Shown here: positions 31,149 to 40,742 of the stretch, in pieces
Layout: every line of letters begins with the position of its first letter
How positions within the stretch are numbered: the first letter of the stretch is position 1
NCBI GenBank assembly: GCA_905221605.1
Contig: CAJNDS010002175.1
Location: 409,501 to 473,500 of the forward strand
DNA: 64,000 bases
Source: Symbiodinium natans
Taxonomy: Eukaryota > Sar > Dinophyceae > Suessiales > Symbiodiniaceae
Direction of reading: 5' to 3'
The notes under the pieces: generated by a model
Told to the model about the DNA's origin: nothing
The model's input: only the letters and a program-made list of their open reading frames with translations
The model's database searches: none
Made by a program: the position numbers and the translations under genes

Positions 31149-31439
31149 TTATGGATGCAATACGCATGAGTCGCCTAACTTGATAATACTGTTGCAATTG
31201 TGTACTAAGAGTAGGTCCGCACCTATAATTATTTTAGTTTGCAGTCGCACAGTATCTTTGCATTCGGGAGTCGCACCGCCCGGCAAATAAAATGAAGCAG
31301 AATTGGTGGCATTGTGGATATAAATGTCCAGGCCCACTCTAGCCTTGCCTCGCAATTAACCCTGACGAAGAGATATGTTCTTTGCCCTTTCCAGCAAAGA
31401 CTGAATCGACACCGCCGCGGAACCGACACTGACACGCAT
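31149..31439 (-). pseudogene. Open frame of 97 codons interrupted by one stop
   Basis: The frame starts at an ATG with VSVGSAAVSIQSLLERAKNI, has one TAA (31356-31358), then continues ARVGLDIYIHNATNSASFYL and KIIIGADLLLVHNCNSI to a final TAA. Composition looks protein-like on both sides of the stop. It overlaps a plus-strand exon candidate with better splice signals (31395-31451), so at least one of the two is wrong. Confidence 0.3.
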
Positions 31440-31451
31440 GTTGTGGAAGAG
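31395..31451 (+). CDS. Exon before element M7
   Basis: It reads QRLNRHRRGTDTDTHVVEE after CTTTGCCCTTTCCAG, ending at GAGGTTGGG or GGGAG|GTAACC. The M7 element begins about 20 bases later. Confidence 0.4.
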
Positions 31452-31471
31452 GTTGGGAGGTAACCCCGCTA

Positions 31472-31562
31472 CTATACTCCCCTTAGAACCTAATAAAAAT
31501 ACTATTTTTTAAGATCCTCTTGGGTTTTATATAAACAAAAATAAAAAATCCCAAGGGGGATA
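31472..31562 (+). mobile_element. Short element M7, copy 2, filling an intron-sized gap
   Basis: CTATACTCCCCTTAGAACC, then CCTCTTGGGTTTTATATAAA, ending AAGGGGGATATA. It lies between the plus-strand exon candidates at 31395-31451 and 31556-31660. Confidence 0.75.
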
Positions 31563-31660
31563 TAGGCTCGCTCCTGAACGCCACAGGTCTGGCTGTCTCT
31601 GACGCTCGGGCCATCGGGGTGTTGACTCAGCAAATTCTCGGGTTAGAAGTATCAGTATAA
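31556..31660 (+). CDS. Exon after element M7
   Basis: The frame reads GDIGSLLNATGLAVSDARAI then GVLTQQILG and is open to TAA. Joined to 31395-31451 in phase 0, the intron would be M7 plus about 20 bases. Confidence 0.4.
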   Translation, partial: GDIGSLLNATGLAVSDARAIGVLTQQILGLEVSV

Positions 31661-31820
31661 GGGCATGGATGAGGGAAAACCCTCAACCCTAAACCACAAA
31701 CCCTAAACCCTAAAACCCCAAACAACGGCGACCCTTCGTATCTTCACTTATGTCTCTCTGCTTCCATGCCTAGTTGAGACCCGCACCAGACATTCTCCTA
31801 AGGCTTCTGCACAAAAACAG

Positions 31821-32122
31821 GGGCCTACTTATAGGGTCTTGGACTCAATTTATTGGATGTTTCTGGACGTAAGAACTGGGGGAAAAAGGCTAGGGAGGTG
31901 AGTGCCTTCGGGTTCAGGGTTTATTGGGCTTACAGGATTCATAAGATTGATATAGAGCTTGTAGAATTTTATAGGGCTTGCAGGGTTTGGGAACAAATGC
32001 TTATGGTTTGGGGTTTAGGGTTGAGGGTTTCGAGCTTGGGTTCAGGGTTTAGGGTTTAGGACAGATTCTTGCACGACTGCTTTAGGGACCGTCGGTTTCT
32101 TCTGATGTCGAGCCTCGTTTCC
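31821..32122 (+). CDS. Two exons in phase
   Basis: Exon 31821-31897 reads GPTYRVLDSIYWMFLDVRTG then GKRLGR and ends at GGGAG|GTGAGTGCC. Exon 32062-32122 reads FLHDCFRDRRFLLMSSLVSR after TTTAGGACAG. The split codon is completed correctly. A telomere-like tract (31985-32058) lies in the intron. Confidence 0.45.
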
Positions 32123-32245
32123 AGGAGTTCAACCACAAACCTACACCCTAAAACCCTCAAGTTTTCCGAACATCCCAAGCCCCGAAGTCTAAAACCTAAA
32201 TACTAGACCCTAGGTTAAACCCAATGAACTTCCTTCTTGGCCAAG

Positions 32246-32338
32246 GAAGGAAGCTTGCAACGCTGCATCTGGGGAGGGCACCGCAAGATACCTGCCAAGA
32301 AGCAAAGCCAGGAAAAGCTGCTGTGTTTTTACCTACAA
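32246..32338 (+). CDS. Exon candidate of 31 codons
   Basis: It reads EGSLQRCIWGGHRKIPAKKQ then SQEKLLCFYLQ, from CCAAG to the donor CTACAA|GTGCGT. It may continue the gene upstream. Confidence 0.4.
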
Positions 32339-32379
32339 GTGCGTCCCTAAGCGTCCACGTGCCTACGGATTTAGGGTTT

Positions 32380-32527
32380 ACAAGCAGGGGCCCCCCCTAG
32401 TCAGTTCCAAAAAGGGGTACAATTACCCTGAGTTGAGTTGTAAGTACCCTAAATGGGGTTCTAAGGATCCTAACTTAGGTTATGTCCCTTAGTTATAGTT
32501 AGCACAGACAGGGGCAACCTCCTTGTA
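32380..32527 (+). mobile_element. Family M2, copy 4 (diverged)
   Basis: Interior CCTAACTTAGGTTATGTCCC and ATAGTTAGCACAGACA align to copy 3. The left end AGCAGGGGCCCCCCCTAGT and right end CCTCCTTGTA are changed. An M1 copy follows 22 bases later. Confidence 0.7.
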
Positions 32528-32548
32528 GGGTTGCATGGTATGTGACCC

Positions 32549-32682
32549 AAGAGGTCCATGTACTCAACGAGGGGCCCCGACTTGTGAGTCAAAAGTACTT
32601 CCTATGATGGGTTCAGGGTTTGGGTTTAGGGTTTAGGGTTTATACCATACGATTTTAGGCCATGATGGTACATGGACCCTTT
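32549..32682 (+). mobile_element. Family M1, diverged copy with internal telomeric repeats
   Basis: Both ends are recognisable (AGAGGTCCATGTACTCA and GGTACATGGACCCT), as is the interior AAGTACTTCCTATGATG. A run of TTTAGGG units (about 32610-32642) lies inside the element. Confidence 0.6.
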
Positions 32683-32739
32683 TCTTCGCAACAAAGAGGT
32701 GTGTATGCATACAGAAGTGCGGCCACTGTAGATTCCCGA

Positions 32740-32945
32740 TTCTTAACGTGCTTTATTCACTTCTTGAACAGCCCGCAGTGTGGCCCCTGCAGTTGGAATA
32801 TTGAAGAAAACGGGCAGGGTGCAGTTAGAATATTGCTCGTGCGGAAGACAAATGGCCCGATTTTACCCTTCGGGGCAAAACCTGCAACTAGAATTTCGAA
32901 AAAATAAAAAAACGGACAGGTGCAGTTGGAACATCTTAACGGCCA
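32740..32945 (+). repeat. Internal repeats around TGCAGTTGGAA
   Basis: CAGTTGGAATATTGAAGAAAACGGGCAGG-type motifs recur three to four times with changes (at 32790, 32820, 32883, 32920). Open frames here are probably by-products. Confidence 0.45.
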
Positions 32946-33181
32946 CGTCCTAAACCCTAAACCCTGCACCCCCTAAACTTGATGCTTCATCACCCCAAAG
33001 CCCTTAAACAGACACCGACTAAACCCTGAACCCTAAAGCCCCAAAATTCCTACAACCTGAACCCTAAAACCCTAAGCCCTAACACTTCATCATGGCTCCA
33101 AACCAAACCCCTAAACTCTAAGCCCTTTCAGCCCCAAAACCCAAAACCCCTGAGAGCTGAACACTAAACTTGATGGTTCAC

Positions 33182-33644
33182 CGTAGGGCAGCAGGGAATG
33201 AGGGACACCTCGGCGAGTGCCCTTGTTAGCCTGTCAGCCCCAATCGGAAAAAAAAAACACGATGGGGCTTAGGGTTGAGGGCTTAAGGTTTAGGGCTTAG
33301 GGCCGACATTCAGGGTACTATCTTGGGCTGGCCTCCTATGAGTTCTCATGTCTTGAAGTCGGCCCTCGGGTTGAGGCTGTAGGTAACCCTCAACCCGCAC
33401 TGTAATGACAAACGCTAGACCCTAAACCCCTGACACCCAGCCCATTCCGGACCTACGGCCCACAACCCGAACAAAAACCCGAAACCCTATGATCCTCACA
33501 TCCCCAGACCCCTGAAAATAGAGAACTAGATCAATCTCTACACCCTAACCCCCCTAAATCCCTCAACCCTAAACCTCTAAATCCCTGTAAGACACGGCCG
33601 GCATGCGTCTTCCGATGGCTCTCGGCGTCGCGTTGCAGGGCGGC
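33182..33644 (-). CDS. Two minus-strand exon candidates
   Basis: 33644-33596 reads AALQRDAESHRKTHAG between AATCTCCATCTAG and GGCC|GTGTCT. 33230-33182 reads ANKGTRRGVPHSLLPY between GGCTGACAG and CTACG|GTGAAC. Both have good borders but their phases do not join. Confidence 0.35.
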
Positions 33645-34137
33645 CTAGATGGAGATTGAGGTGTGAGGTTTGGGGGTCTAGGGGTTTAGGGTTTAGGGTT
33701 CAGGGCTTGGGGATTTCCTGTGTGAGGTTCGGGGACTCGGGGGCTTGGGGTTTAGAGTGTTTGTAGGGTCTAGGGTTTTGGGCTTTGGGGAAGTAGGGTT
33801 TAGGGTTAGGGGCTTAGGGATGCAAGGCATTTGGGTTGCTTGCGGTTTTGGGGGTTTTCGGGACTTGGGCTTTAGGCTGGGACTGGGGGCGGCTTATGTG
33901 GGCTTGAAGTGAAGGCTCTGAGAGCTTAGTATGTAGGAGGTATTCGTACAAGCCTAAACCCTAAACTCTCAACCCTAAACTCAAGCCTAAACCTTTCTGC
34001 ACTTGGTTCCCAGAGCATTTGAGAAGGGGCCTCACAGAACCTTAAACCCTATCCCCTATAGCCTAAACCCTGAAGGCTCAAAGGCTTGAAACTCCTAAAC
34101 CCTATAACAGCCCCAAATTCCCGAAACTTAGACCACG

Positions 34138-34232
34138 GGATGTTCGCCTTATACTAACGGTCCTCAATAGGGATTATAATCGGGGGTACTATCATCCCCA
34201 TTGAGGACTGTTAGTCTACGGGGAAACATCTC
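34138..34232 (+). mobile_element. Short inverted-repeat element, family M3, copy 1
   Basis: Bounded by GGGATGTTCGCCTTATACTA and an inverted end ACGGGGAAACATC. Inner repeats GTCCTCAATAGGGATTATAA and CCATTGAGGACTGTTAG form a long hairpin. Confidence 0.75.
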
Positions 34233-34798
34233 AAGCCTAAACCCTACACCAACCCTGAATTCCCGAAACTTAGACCCGCTAACTTCAAAAATGTACAACC
34301 CCAAAGCTCTAAACCCCACCAAGCGTCACTAAACCCTGAACCCTAAACTAAACCCTGAACCCTGAACCCTAAACCCTCAACCCTATACCCTAAACCCTAA
34401 ACCCTACACCCTAAACCCTACAGCATAAACCCTAAACCCTAAACCCTTAATACCCAAAGCCTGGGTCCCCCTGCCATGTCAGAAGCCTGAGCAGCAGTCG
34501 CAGTCTGCTGGTGTGTCTTAACCCCAAGCCCCAAACTCCCATACCTTGGGTTTAGGGCTTAGGGCTTAGGGCTTAGGGCTTAGGGCTTAGGGCATAGGGC
34601 TTAGGGCTTACGTAGGGTTTAGGGTTTAGGGTTTAGGGTTTAGGGTCAGATTTTGGGGCTTAGCATGTGCGTAAGAACCCACAAAAAAAGGACATTGCTA
34701 CATGAGGTTTAGCGCTCAGGCTCAAAATCCCCACACCCTAAGCCCTAAGCAAGCTCTTTTCGGTACGAATGGGTCCTTAGGTGGACAAGTCTGTACCC

Positions 34799-35005
34799 GG
34801 TAGCCCAGTAACCATGTGGGGGGTTGACGAGATTAGGGTAGCATTTTGAGGTCCTTATGATAAGGGGATCCTACTATTTGGGAGGGTCTGTAGTAGGGGT
34901 CCCCTTTTTATCGTAAACCCCCATGTTGTAATCAGGGTACCCTTTTTGGGGTTGGTTACTTTGAGAGGGAACCCAGAAACAAAAAGGGTACCACTGGGCC
35001 ACTAA
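34799..35005 (+). mobile_element. Inverted-repeat element M8, long copy
   Basis: Left end GGTAGCCCAGTAACCATG. Right end GGGTACCACTGGGCCACTAAG. The inner part GTACCCTTTTTGGGGTTGG pairs with AACAAAAAGGGTACC. A shorter relative lies at 38283-38394 and weaker ones near 22425-22508 and 36650-36715. Confidence 0.65.
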
Positions 35006-35065
35006 GACTCCTGAGCCCTAAACCCTAAACCCTAAACCCTAACCCCTAAACCCTCTCGTCCCCAG

Positions 35066-35155
35066 TGTATGTGGCGTCTAGGATTTTGGGACTTTTCTTG
35101 GGCTTCTGGGGCTATCTGGGGCGTGGTTGCTTGGCTCTTTAGGGCTGACTGTAGG
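35066..35155 (+). CDS. Exon encoding a Trp-rich hydrophobic segment
   Basis: Thirty codons follow CCCTCTCGTCCCCAG and read CMWRLGFWDFSWASGAIWGV then VAWLFRADCR, ending at TGTAGG|GTCGTT. It is phase 0 at both ends. The central part could be a membrane span. Confidence 0.45.
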
Positions 35156-35852
35156 GTCGTTTAGGGTTTAGGGTTCAGGGTTCAGGGTTCAGGGCTTAGG
35201 GTTTAGGCTACGTGCATAGGAGGTTGAAAAAATGTTTCGGCTAAGCCTTTCGGGCTGAATCCTGTCGACCTTGCTTGCTGCAGACTTTGAAAAAACATGG
35301 CCCTCAAGAGTAGACCAATGTTAGGGTTTAGGGTTTTGGGTTTAGGGTTGAGGGTACCCATGTGAAGTACAGGGCTTAGGGCTTTGCAGGGCTTACAGGG
35401 TTTAGGATGTACAAGTATCAACCTTCAAAATGACTCTAACCCTACACCCTAAGCTCTAACCTAAACCCTAAACCCTAGACCCTAAACCTAAACCCTAAAC
35501 CCTAAACCCTAAACCCTACGGTTCACTAAACCTTACACGGCACTTGGGCGCGCGCCCGGCAAAAGGTGAGCTGCCGAATTTCAATGAGGCCGCCTTGTGA
35601 ATGGGATATACGTAACTAATAGGTTCTTCGTTGGGATTGATGGGGGTTAGGAGTAGTAAGGGACTGAGAGCACTAGGTACCTATATAATCCTTTCATGGG
35701 TAGAAGGCACATTCCCTACTTCACGCCGATAAGGAAAGGGATCAGGGAACTCAGTGTTGCGCCTATAAGCAGCCTACAAGTCAACTTTTCAGAATCAGGA
35801 TAACACAATGACTTGCATCTCTACTTAGAGCCTGCTTGCTAAGTGCTCTCAG

Positions 35853-35957
35853 CCCTTCGGTTTGGAATTGTTGGGGCTTATAGGGCTTAAGGCTACTTCG
35901 GGTTTCGGGACTATAGGGTATCCCGCCCTTTCACTTCCTATATGGCCTGCCATATAA
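35853..35957 (+). CDS. Exon candidate, hydrophobic, with stop
   Basis: Thirty-four codons (PFGLELLGLIGLKATSGFGT, then IGYPALSLPIWPAI) follow AAGTGCTCTCAG. A TAA ends the frame. Confidence 0.35.
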   Translation, partial: PFGLELLGLIGLKATSGFGTIGYPALSLPIWPAI

Positions 35958-35991
35958 GGTTTATAGGGTTTAGGGTTTGAAGTTTAGGGTT

Positions 35992-36088
35992 GGGATCTCC
36001 CCCCTTATCCTAACAGCCCTTAAAAGGGATTGCAGTACCCCCTATTATAATCCCTACTAAGGACTGTTAGCATAAGGGGGAACATCCC
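35992..36088 (+). mobile_element. Family M3, copy 2
   Basis: Shares CCCCCTATTATAATCCCTAC, AAGGACTGTTAG and the end GGGGGAACATCCC with copies 1 and 4. Confidence 0.75.
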
Positions 36089-36162
36089 AAAATTTATGGT
36101 GTAGGTTTCAAGGTAGCAAGAACCATGAGAACGGTAAAAAGCCAGAAACACTGAATGAACAC

Positions 36163-36311
36163 CTGGGTAAACCCGAAAGCACCGTAGCCCAGCCCTTGTG
36201 AACTCTGCACTTTCAACCGACATCGAAGCACCATGAGAGACAACAAATGGCCCCTGGGACTCGCTGCGCGCACTCTGGTTGATGGCCGCCTGCACGTCTT
36301 CCTCGGAGCAA
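36163..36311 (-). CDS. Minus-strand exon of about 49 codons
   Basis: It reads CSEEDVQAAINQSARSESQG, PFVVSHGASMSVESAEFTR and CFRVYP between ATGTCTTCACTCCTAG and TACCCAG|GTGTTC. Both splice sites are good, and the acidic start with Ser/Gln-rich body looks like real protein. Further translation runs into M3 copy 2. Confidence 0.5.
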
Positions 36312-36384
36312 CTAGGAGTGAAGACATACCCGCTATTAGTCAAACCCCCATAAACCCGACTTACCTAGTTCACTCTGCGCATTG

Positions 36385-36530
36385 CTATATTATTATTAGT
36401 ATTATTCTTGCCAAATTATTATTATTGTTATGATGATTCTTATTACTACTATTATTATTATAAATATTCTTGTTCAATTCGTATTATTATTAGTATTATG
36501 ATTAGTTCTGATTCTTATGATTGCTAGGAT
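36385..36530. repeat. ATT-rich low-complexity tract
   Basis: Irregular repeats of TATTATTATTAGTATTA type, the most AT-rich segment outside intron 7 of the first gene. Confidence 0.7.
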
Positions 36531-37626
36531 AACATTGCTAAATCTTTGTATATTTGTTGTTAAACCTTCCCTGCTGCCCCTGCTCGGTTTCCGTTGTTTC
36601 GGGTTTGGGGTTCGCGGGCTTTGGGTGCCTTCGTGATTCCTTAGGATAGTTACATGGTGCCAAAAGGGTGCCCTTTTTGGTTTCAAGGGACTTATAAGGG
36701 AACCCAAACCCTAAACAAAAACGGGAATAAGGGCCTACTCCAGGTTCGAGCTGTATATACCCTATACAACCCAAAGGGCCCCACATCCGAACCCTTGAAA
36801 CCCTTGAAAGATCGAAGGTAAGGGACCATATTAAGCAACTCGCCTAAGCTGATTGGGCATCATGATGCTTCAGAATTAGCGCTTCGGCGGAACCGCTGAA
36901 ACCAGGATCTTGGTTTAGGGTTTAGGCTTAGGGTTTCGGGATTCAGAAGTTCAGAAACCGAAGCGTCAGAACATCTTAGGGTTTAGGATTTAGGGCTTGG
37001 GGTTTAGGGTTTCGGATTTATGGTTTCGGGCTTAGGGTTTCCTATACCCTAGGGAATGAGGGGGTTAGGCACCCTGCAAGGAACTGATAGAGGGTACAGC
37101 ACCGCTGTCGCGAATTTCCGACTAAAAAAACTGGTAAGCGAGCTCAAGTGTACCCAATAAACGTACACCCTAAACCTAAACCCTATAAACCCCAAACCCT
37201 ATAAACCCCAAACCCCAAACCCCAAACCCTAAACCCTATAAACCCTATAAACCCCATAAACCCTATAAACCCTAAACCCTAAACCCTAATCCCCGGGGGA
37301 TCGACCTCAGGCTCGCACCAGACTTAGGGAGACGACGCGGGCATCTTTCACCTGCGTCTGTGATCTTTCTGTTGGCCGGGGAGGGCGCTAGGGTTTAGGG
37401 TTTAGGTTTTAGGGTTTAGGGTTTATAGGGCTTATAGGGCTTATAGGGCTTATAGGGTTTAGGGTTTAGGGTTTAGGGTTTAGGGTTGGGGTTTAGGTTT
37501 AGGGAACCCTTTGGAGTTTGCATTCTGCCAGTTGCTCTACATCGGCCCACTGTTTAGTAGAATTTTTCAGAAAACAAAGCCTAGCTGCGGAAAGTCCCCC
37601 GCCCTCGTGGGTTCTTGAGGGCCTCC

Positions 37627-37815
37627 CTGTCTCGAAGCGCAAGGGCCATGATGCTGCTGATGTTGCTCCTTTGTGGAGTCTTGGGGGGGCTCTGTCTCGA
37701 AGCGTAGGGGCCATGATGCTGCTGATGTTGCTCCTTTGTGGGGGCTTCTGTCTCGAAGCGCAAGGGCCATGCTGCTGATGTGGCTCCTTGTCTCGAAGCA
37801 GACGGGCCATGATGC
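37627..37815. repeat. 40-65 base minisatellite, four units
   Basis: Units start at 37627, 37692, 37748 and 37788 with CTGTCTCGAAGC and contain GGGCCATGATGCTGCTGATG and TTGCTCC. Several frames stay open on both strands because unit lengths are unequal and stop-poor. Confidence 0.8.
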
Positions 37816-37875
37816 TCATGTTTCTGCTTGGGGGCCCCTGTTTGTGTGTGTAAGGAGTTGGCGTCTTTGTAGGCA

Positions 37876-37992
37876 GAAGATATTCCCCTCCTCCCTATAT
37901 GCCTCCTTCAAGGACTATCTGGGGAACCTTATTCTCTACAGAATTAGAAGCACCACTGCGGATAAAGCCCTTCTCAACAAGCTGGTTTCATG
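37876..37992 (+). CDS. Exon KIFPSSLYASFKDYLGNLIL
   Basis: Thirty-eight codons follow GTCTTTGTAGGCAG and end at TTCATG|GTAACA. The second half is YRIRSTTADKALLNKLVS. It directly follows the minisatellite, whose frame is continuous with it. Confidence 0.5.
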
Positions 37993-38051
37993 GTAACAGA
38001 GGAACCAGAAGAGTAAAGAATGTGTACGGTATGAGGGGCCTCCCTAATAAG

Positions 38052-38913
38052 CCATCCGATTCTTAATGGAAGGGCCTGGCGAAGAGCTCGTGCCCCCCTA
38101 CGGCGACGGCTGGGAAGGAGCGAAAAGCCTTAGGGTTTAGGGTGTTTACTGAGTTGTGCTTAAGACCCTTCGAAAAGGATTCATGAACAGCTTCCCTTAT
38201 AAGCGGGGTTCTGGCTTTCAGTGTGCTTTGTAGGGCTTGTAGGATTTGGGGGTCGAGGGTGTTTGGGGTTTAGGGCTTAGCTTGGTAGTCCAGCAACCAT
38301 ATCTCAATCAGGGCACCCTTTTTGGGGTTGGCGAGTTTGTATAGGAAACCCAGAAACGAAATTCATGGCAAGGGGTACACACACGGCTACCAAGTTAGGG
38401 AATGGCGAGTAGGGCTTTGGTAGGCTTTGCATGTCGGTGTTCACAAGTCCAGAGAGACTTGTTGGGGCTTGGGATTTCCGGATCTTAGACTTTAGGGTGT
38501 GAGGGCAGCCGCAAACCAAACCCCTAAACCCTAACTCCTATATAGTATACCCTAGACCCTAAAGCCTAACCTTGAACCCCTTTAAAACAAAAAATGTACC
38601 GTAAACCCTAAGCTAAATAGACCCCTCAAGCAGAACGCTCTGCAGCTTCATGTTCGGGGATCTGGCAAAGGGGTTTGGAGTCTAAGTCGAAGGAGCTCCG
38701 TGAATTCGAACCCACACACCGAAATCCCTAAATCCCCAGCCTCTCTTTCTACCCGGGGTTTAGGGTTTAGGGTTTATTAAACCCCAAACCCTAAACCCCA
38801 AAATCCCTCTACTGTTACTAAACCGACTTAAGCCCTAGGCAGCCGCCTCAACCACGAATGGCCGGCCCTGGCCCAGCATGCGGACATCAATGTCCTGCTG
38901 CTTCGGGCCGCGT

Positions 38914-38944
<31 letters not shown>

Positions 38945-39186
38945 GGGTAGGCCCGTATTTGCTTGGAGGTTCAGAGTACTTATCAAAACTCATCTGTAAG
39001 GGTTCTTAAGGGAGGGCATGTAACCCAAGGTTCCCACTATACTCCCCGCTACGCCCGAAGGCTCTCTACGGCCGCAAACATCCTTTCGGCTGCACCGGCA
39101 ACAGAGACAGAGATAGACAGGCAGAGATGGAGAGAAAGAGAGAGAGATCTATTTCAAATGCCTAAACGGCGAGATAGACTTGAGGG
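38052..39186 (+). CDS. Four exons in continuous phase
   Basis: Exons are 38052-38134 (IRFLMEGPGEELVPPYGDGW), 38646-38757 (LHVRGSGKGVWSLSRRSSVN), 38839-38911 (SRLNHEWPALAQHADINVLL) and 39061-39186 (LSTAANILSAAPATETEIDR). Every joint completes its split codon. The first donor is CTTAGG|GTTTAG from a telomeric tract, and the last intron-exon border is next to element M11. The poly-T/poly-G stretch 38912-38947 lies inside an intron. The last exon becomes Arg/Glu-rich. No family was recognised. Confidence 0.45.
38283..38394 (+). mobile_element. Element M8, short copy
   Basis: TGGTAGTCCAGCAACCAT and CACCCTTTTTGGGGTTGG on the left, ACACACGGCTACCAAG on the right. The centre of the long copy is absent. 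Confidence 0.65.
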
Positions 39187-39190
39187 GTAT

Positions 39191-39330
39191 AAGGAGGGAC
39201 CCCTAGAAGGGACCCTTCGTCTATTCCCCTATATAACCCATATATAGCCCCTATATAACCCCTATATATACCTTATATAGTCCTAGAAACCTAAGTAGCC
39301 CCTAAGTAACCTGAAGCGGGTCCCTCCTTT
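39191..39330. mobile_element. Inverted-repeat element M11
   Basis: AAGGAGGGACCC on the left and GGGTCCCTCCTT on the right. The interior is repeats of CCCTATATAACCC and TATATAGCCCC. It starts within a few bases of the putative 3' border of the plus exon at 39061-39186. Confidence 0.6.
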
Positions 39331-39517
39331 AATCCCATGATAGACAAATAAATCGAGAAAGAAAAACAAGAACAGATCGGGAGGGAGGGAAAGAGAGAAA
39401 GAGAGAGAGAGAGGAGAGCGAGATAGAGCAGCTCAGAGCTTTGCATTTTTAAAGATGGCCCTTTGAAAGCGGGAGTTCGACACGGAGAAGACAAGCAACA
39501 AAACAAAAGAGGGTAGG

Positions 39518-39553
<36 letters not shown>

Positions 39554-39560
39554 TGAGAAG
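39295..39560 (+). repeat. GA-rich simple repeats
   Basis: GAGAGA runs at 39385-39425 and 39517-39552 among purine-rich sequence. Serine/leucine-only frames on the minus strand are artefacts of these. Confidence 0.8.
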
Positions 39561-39741
39561 ATCAAGAGGCCCGAGCGTGAGCAACAACGGCAGTGTCTGC
39601 ATCCGTCCTCTCGGCCTTCCGCGTGAAAGCGCACCTTGCAAACCATTTCTGAATGAACGAAAACATGTTGTCTGCAGCGCGCTTGATTTATGAATGAACG
39701 AGAACAGATTATCTACAGCACGCTTGGCTGCTTAGCATTAG

Positions 39742-40177
39742 TTGCTGGTTCAAGCCTGTGCCATGAACCCTAAGGCCCCAAGTCAACGCGGATGTCAGCC
39801 AGTCAGTGATGGCTGCCCGATTTCTGCAGAGGGCGGGTATGCTGAAGATGATGCGCCTCAACCCCAACTACCCCTTTTGGATGGTGCGGGTGAAGAGGAT
39901 GGCAAAAAAAAACCAGAAAAAAATGTAGACGAGGACGTAAACCGAATCCACGAGGAAACGGGCCATGCCCGGCGAAGGCGCCAAAGGCGCCAACAAGGGA
40001 AAGAAAGAAAGCAAGGCCATGTCCTTAGCTGTTGGTGAGACGAAAGTGTCCTTAGTTGAGTCAACAAATCAGGTGATTGAGTTTGGGCAGGGACAACAAA
40101 GGGACGAAGCCACAAAAAGCCCTGACATGAAAAGAAGAAAGGAAAGGCAGAGCAAAATGCTCAAGAGCCCATGTTGA
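39742..40177 (+). CDS. Coding-like block, Lys/Glu-rich, frame unresolved
   Basis: Three plus frames are partly open. One gives YAEDDAPQPQLPLLDGAGEE then a Lys/Arg-rich end (39742-40038). One gives MAARFLQRAGMLKMMRLNPN (ATG at 39808). One gives AMSLAVGETKVSLVESTNQV (to 40177). An exon with a frame change, or a decayed gene, would explain this. Confidence 0.3.
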
Positions 40178-40551
40178 GGAGCCCCACAGGCATGCCTCAG
40201 CATCAACAAGCAGGTTCCTACGGCCTGCGAATCCTAAGTGTCGTTGCACGAAAAAAATCAAGCCTCAAACCTCAAATGAGGGGGTCTCCTATAACAAGGA
40301 TTATCCTAGCTTGAGGTTTCAGGAGTGAATAGGAACGTAGTGCTTGTGGAGCATAAGGTTCTGGCTAACCTTTAAACCTCATGACAATGGGACCCATGGC
40401 CAAAAAGGCTTCGCATTGAAAACGCTCCAAACAAACGACAAAAAAGAACCCCCGGTTTGAACCCTCTACCCGAAAGCTTGAGCCCTTAAAGCCCAAACCC
40501 CAAACCCTAAACCCTGTTCCCAAACCTTCCATACTCCTATCGGCCGCCCAC

Positions 40552-40602
40552 CTCAGCAGCACCAAAGAGGTCGGCCACCGGCTTTGCAATCTCTTCCTCC
40601 AT
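40552..40602 (-). CDS. Possible first exon: ATG plus GT donor
   Basis: Seventeen codons, MEEEIAKPVADLFGAAE, lie between an ATG and GCTGAG|GTGGGC. If it is a start exon, its gene continues toward lower coordinates. Element M9 lies immediately upstream. Confidence 0.4.
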
Positions 40603-40603
40603 A

Positions 40604-40742
40604 GGGTTCAAAAGGGAGGGGGGTTCAAGGGGGTAGGTACCTATAGACCCTATGCAAGCTTAGGGAGCCATCGGGAGGAGTGGGGAGTTTTAGGGAACCT
40701 TGGGTTACATACCCCCTTGAACCCCCCTCCCTTAAGAACCCC
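40604..40742 (+). mobile_element. Inverted-repeat element M9
   Basis: GGGAGGGGGGTTCAAGGGGG near the left end and its exact inverse near the right end (40711-40733), 139 bases overall. A shortened piece with GGGTTCTTAAGGGAGGG and ATGTAACCCAAGGTTCCC occurs inverted at 38998-39035. Confidence 0.8.

Larger units (their letters stand above)
33660..35060. other. Repeat-rich stretch with elements M3 and M8
   Basis: It contains G-rich degenerate repeats (33660-33860), C-rich ones (34240-34450), a CTTAGGG run (34555-34610) and the two elements annotated separately. A small minus island at 34464-34508 reads TATAAQASDMAGGPR. Nothing else was recognised. Confidence 0.4.

Noticed and set aside
39291-39646. 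Minus frames rich in LSLSLSL
   Set aside because: They derive from GAGAGA simple repeats.
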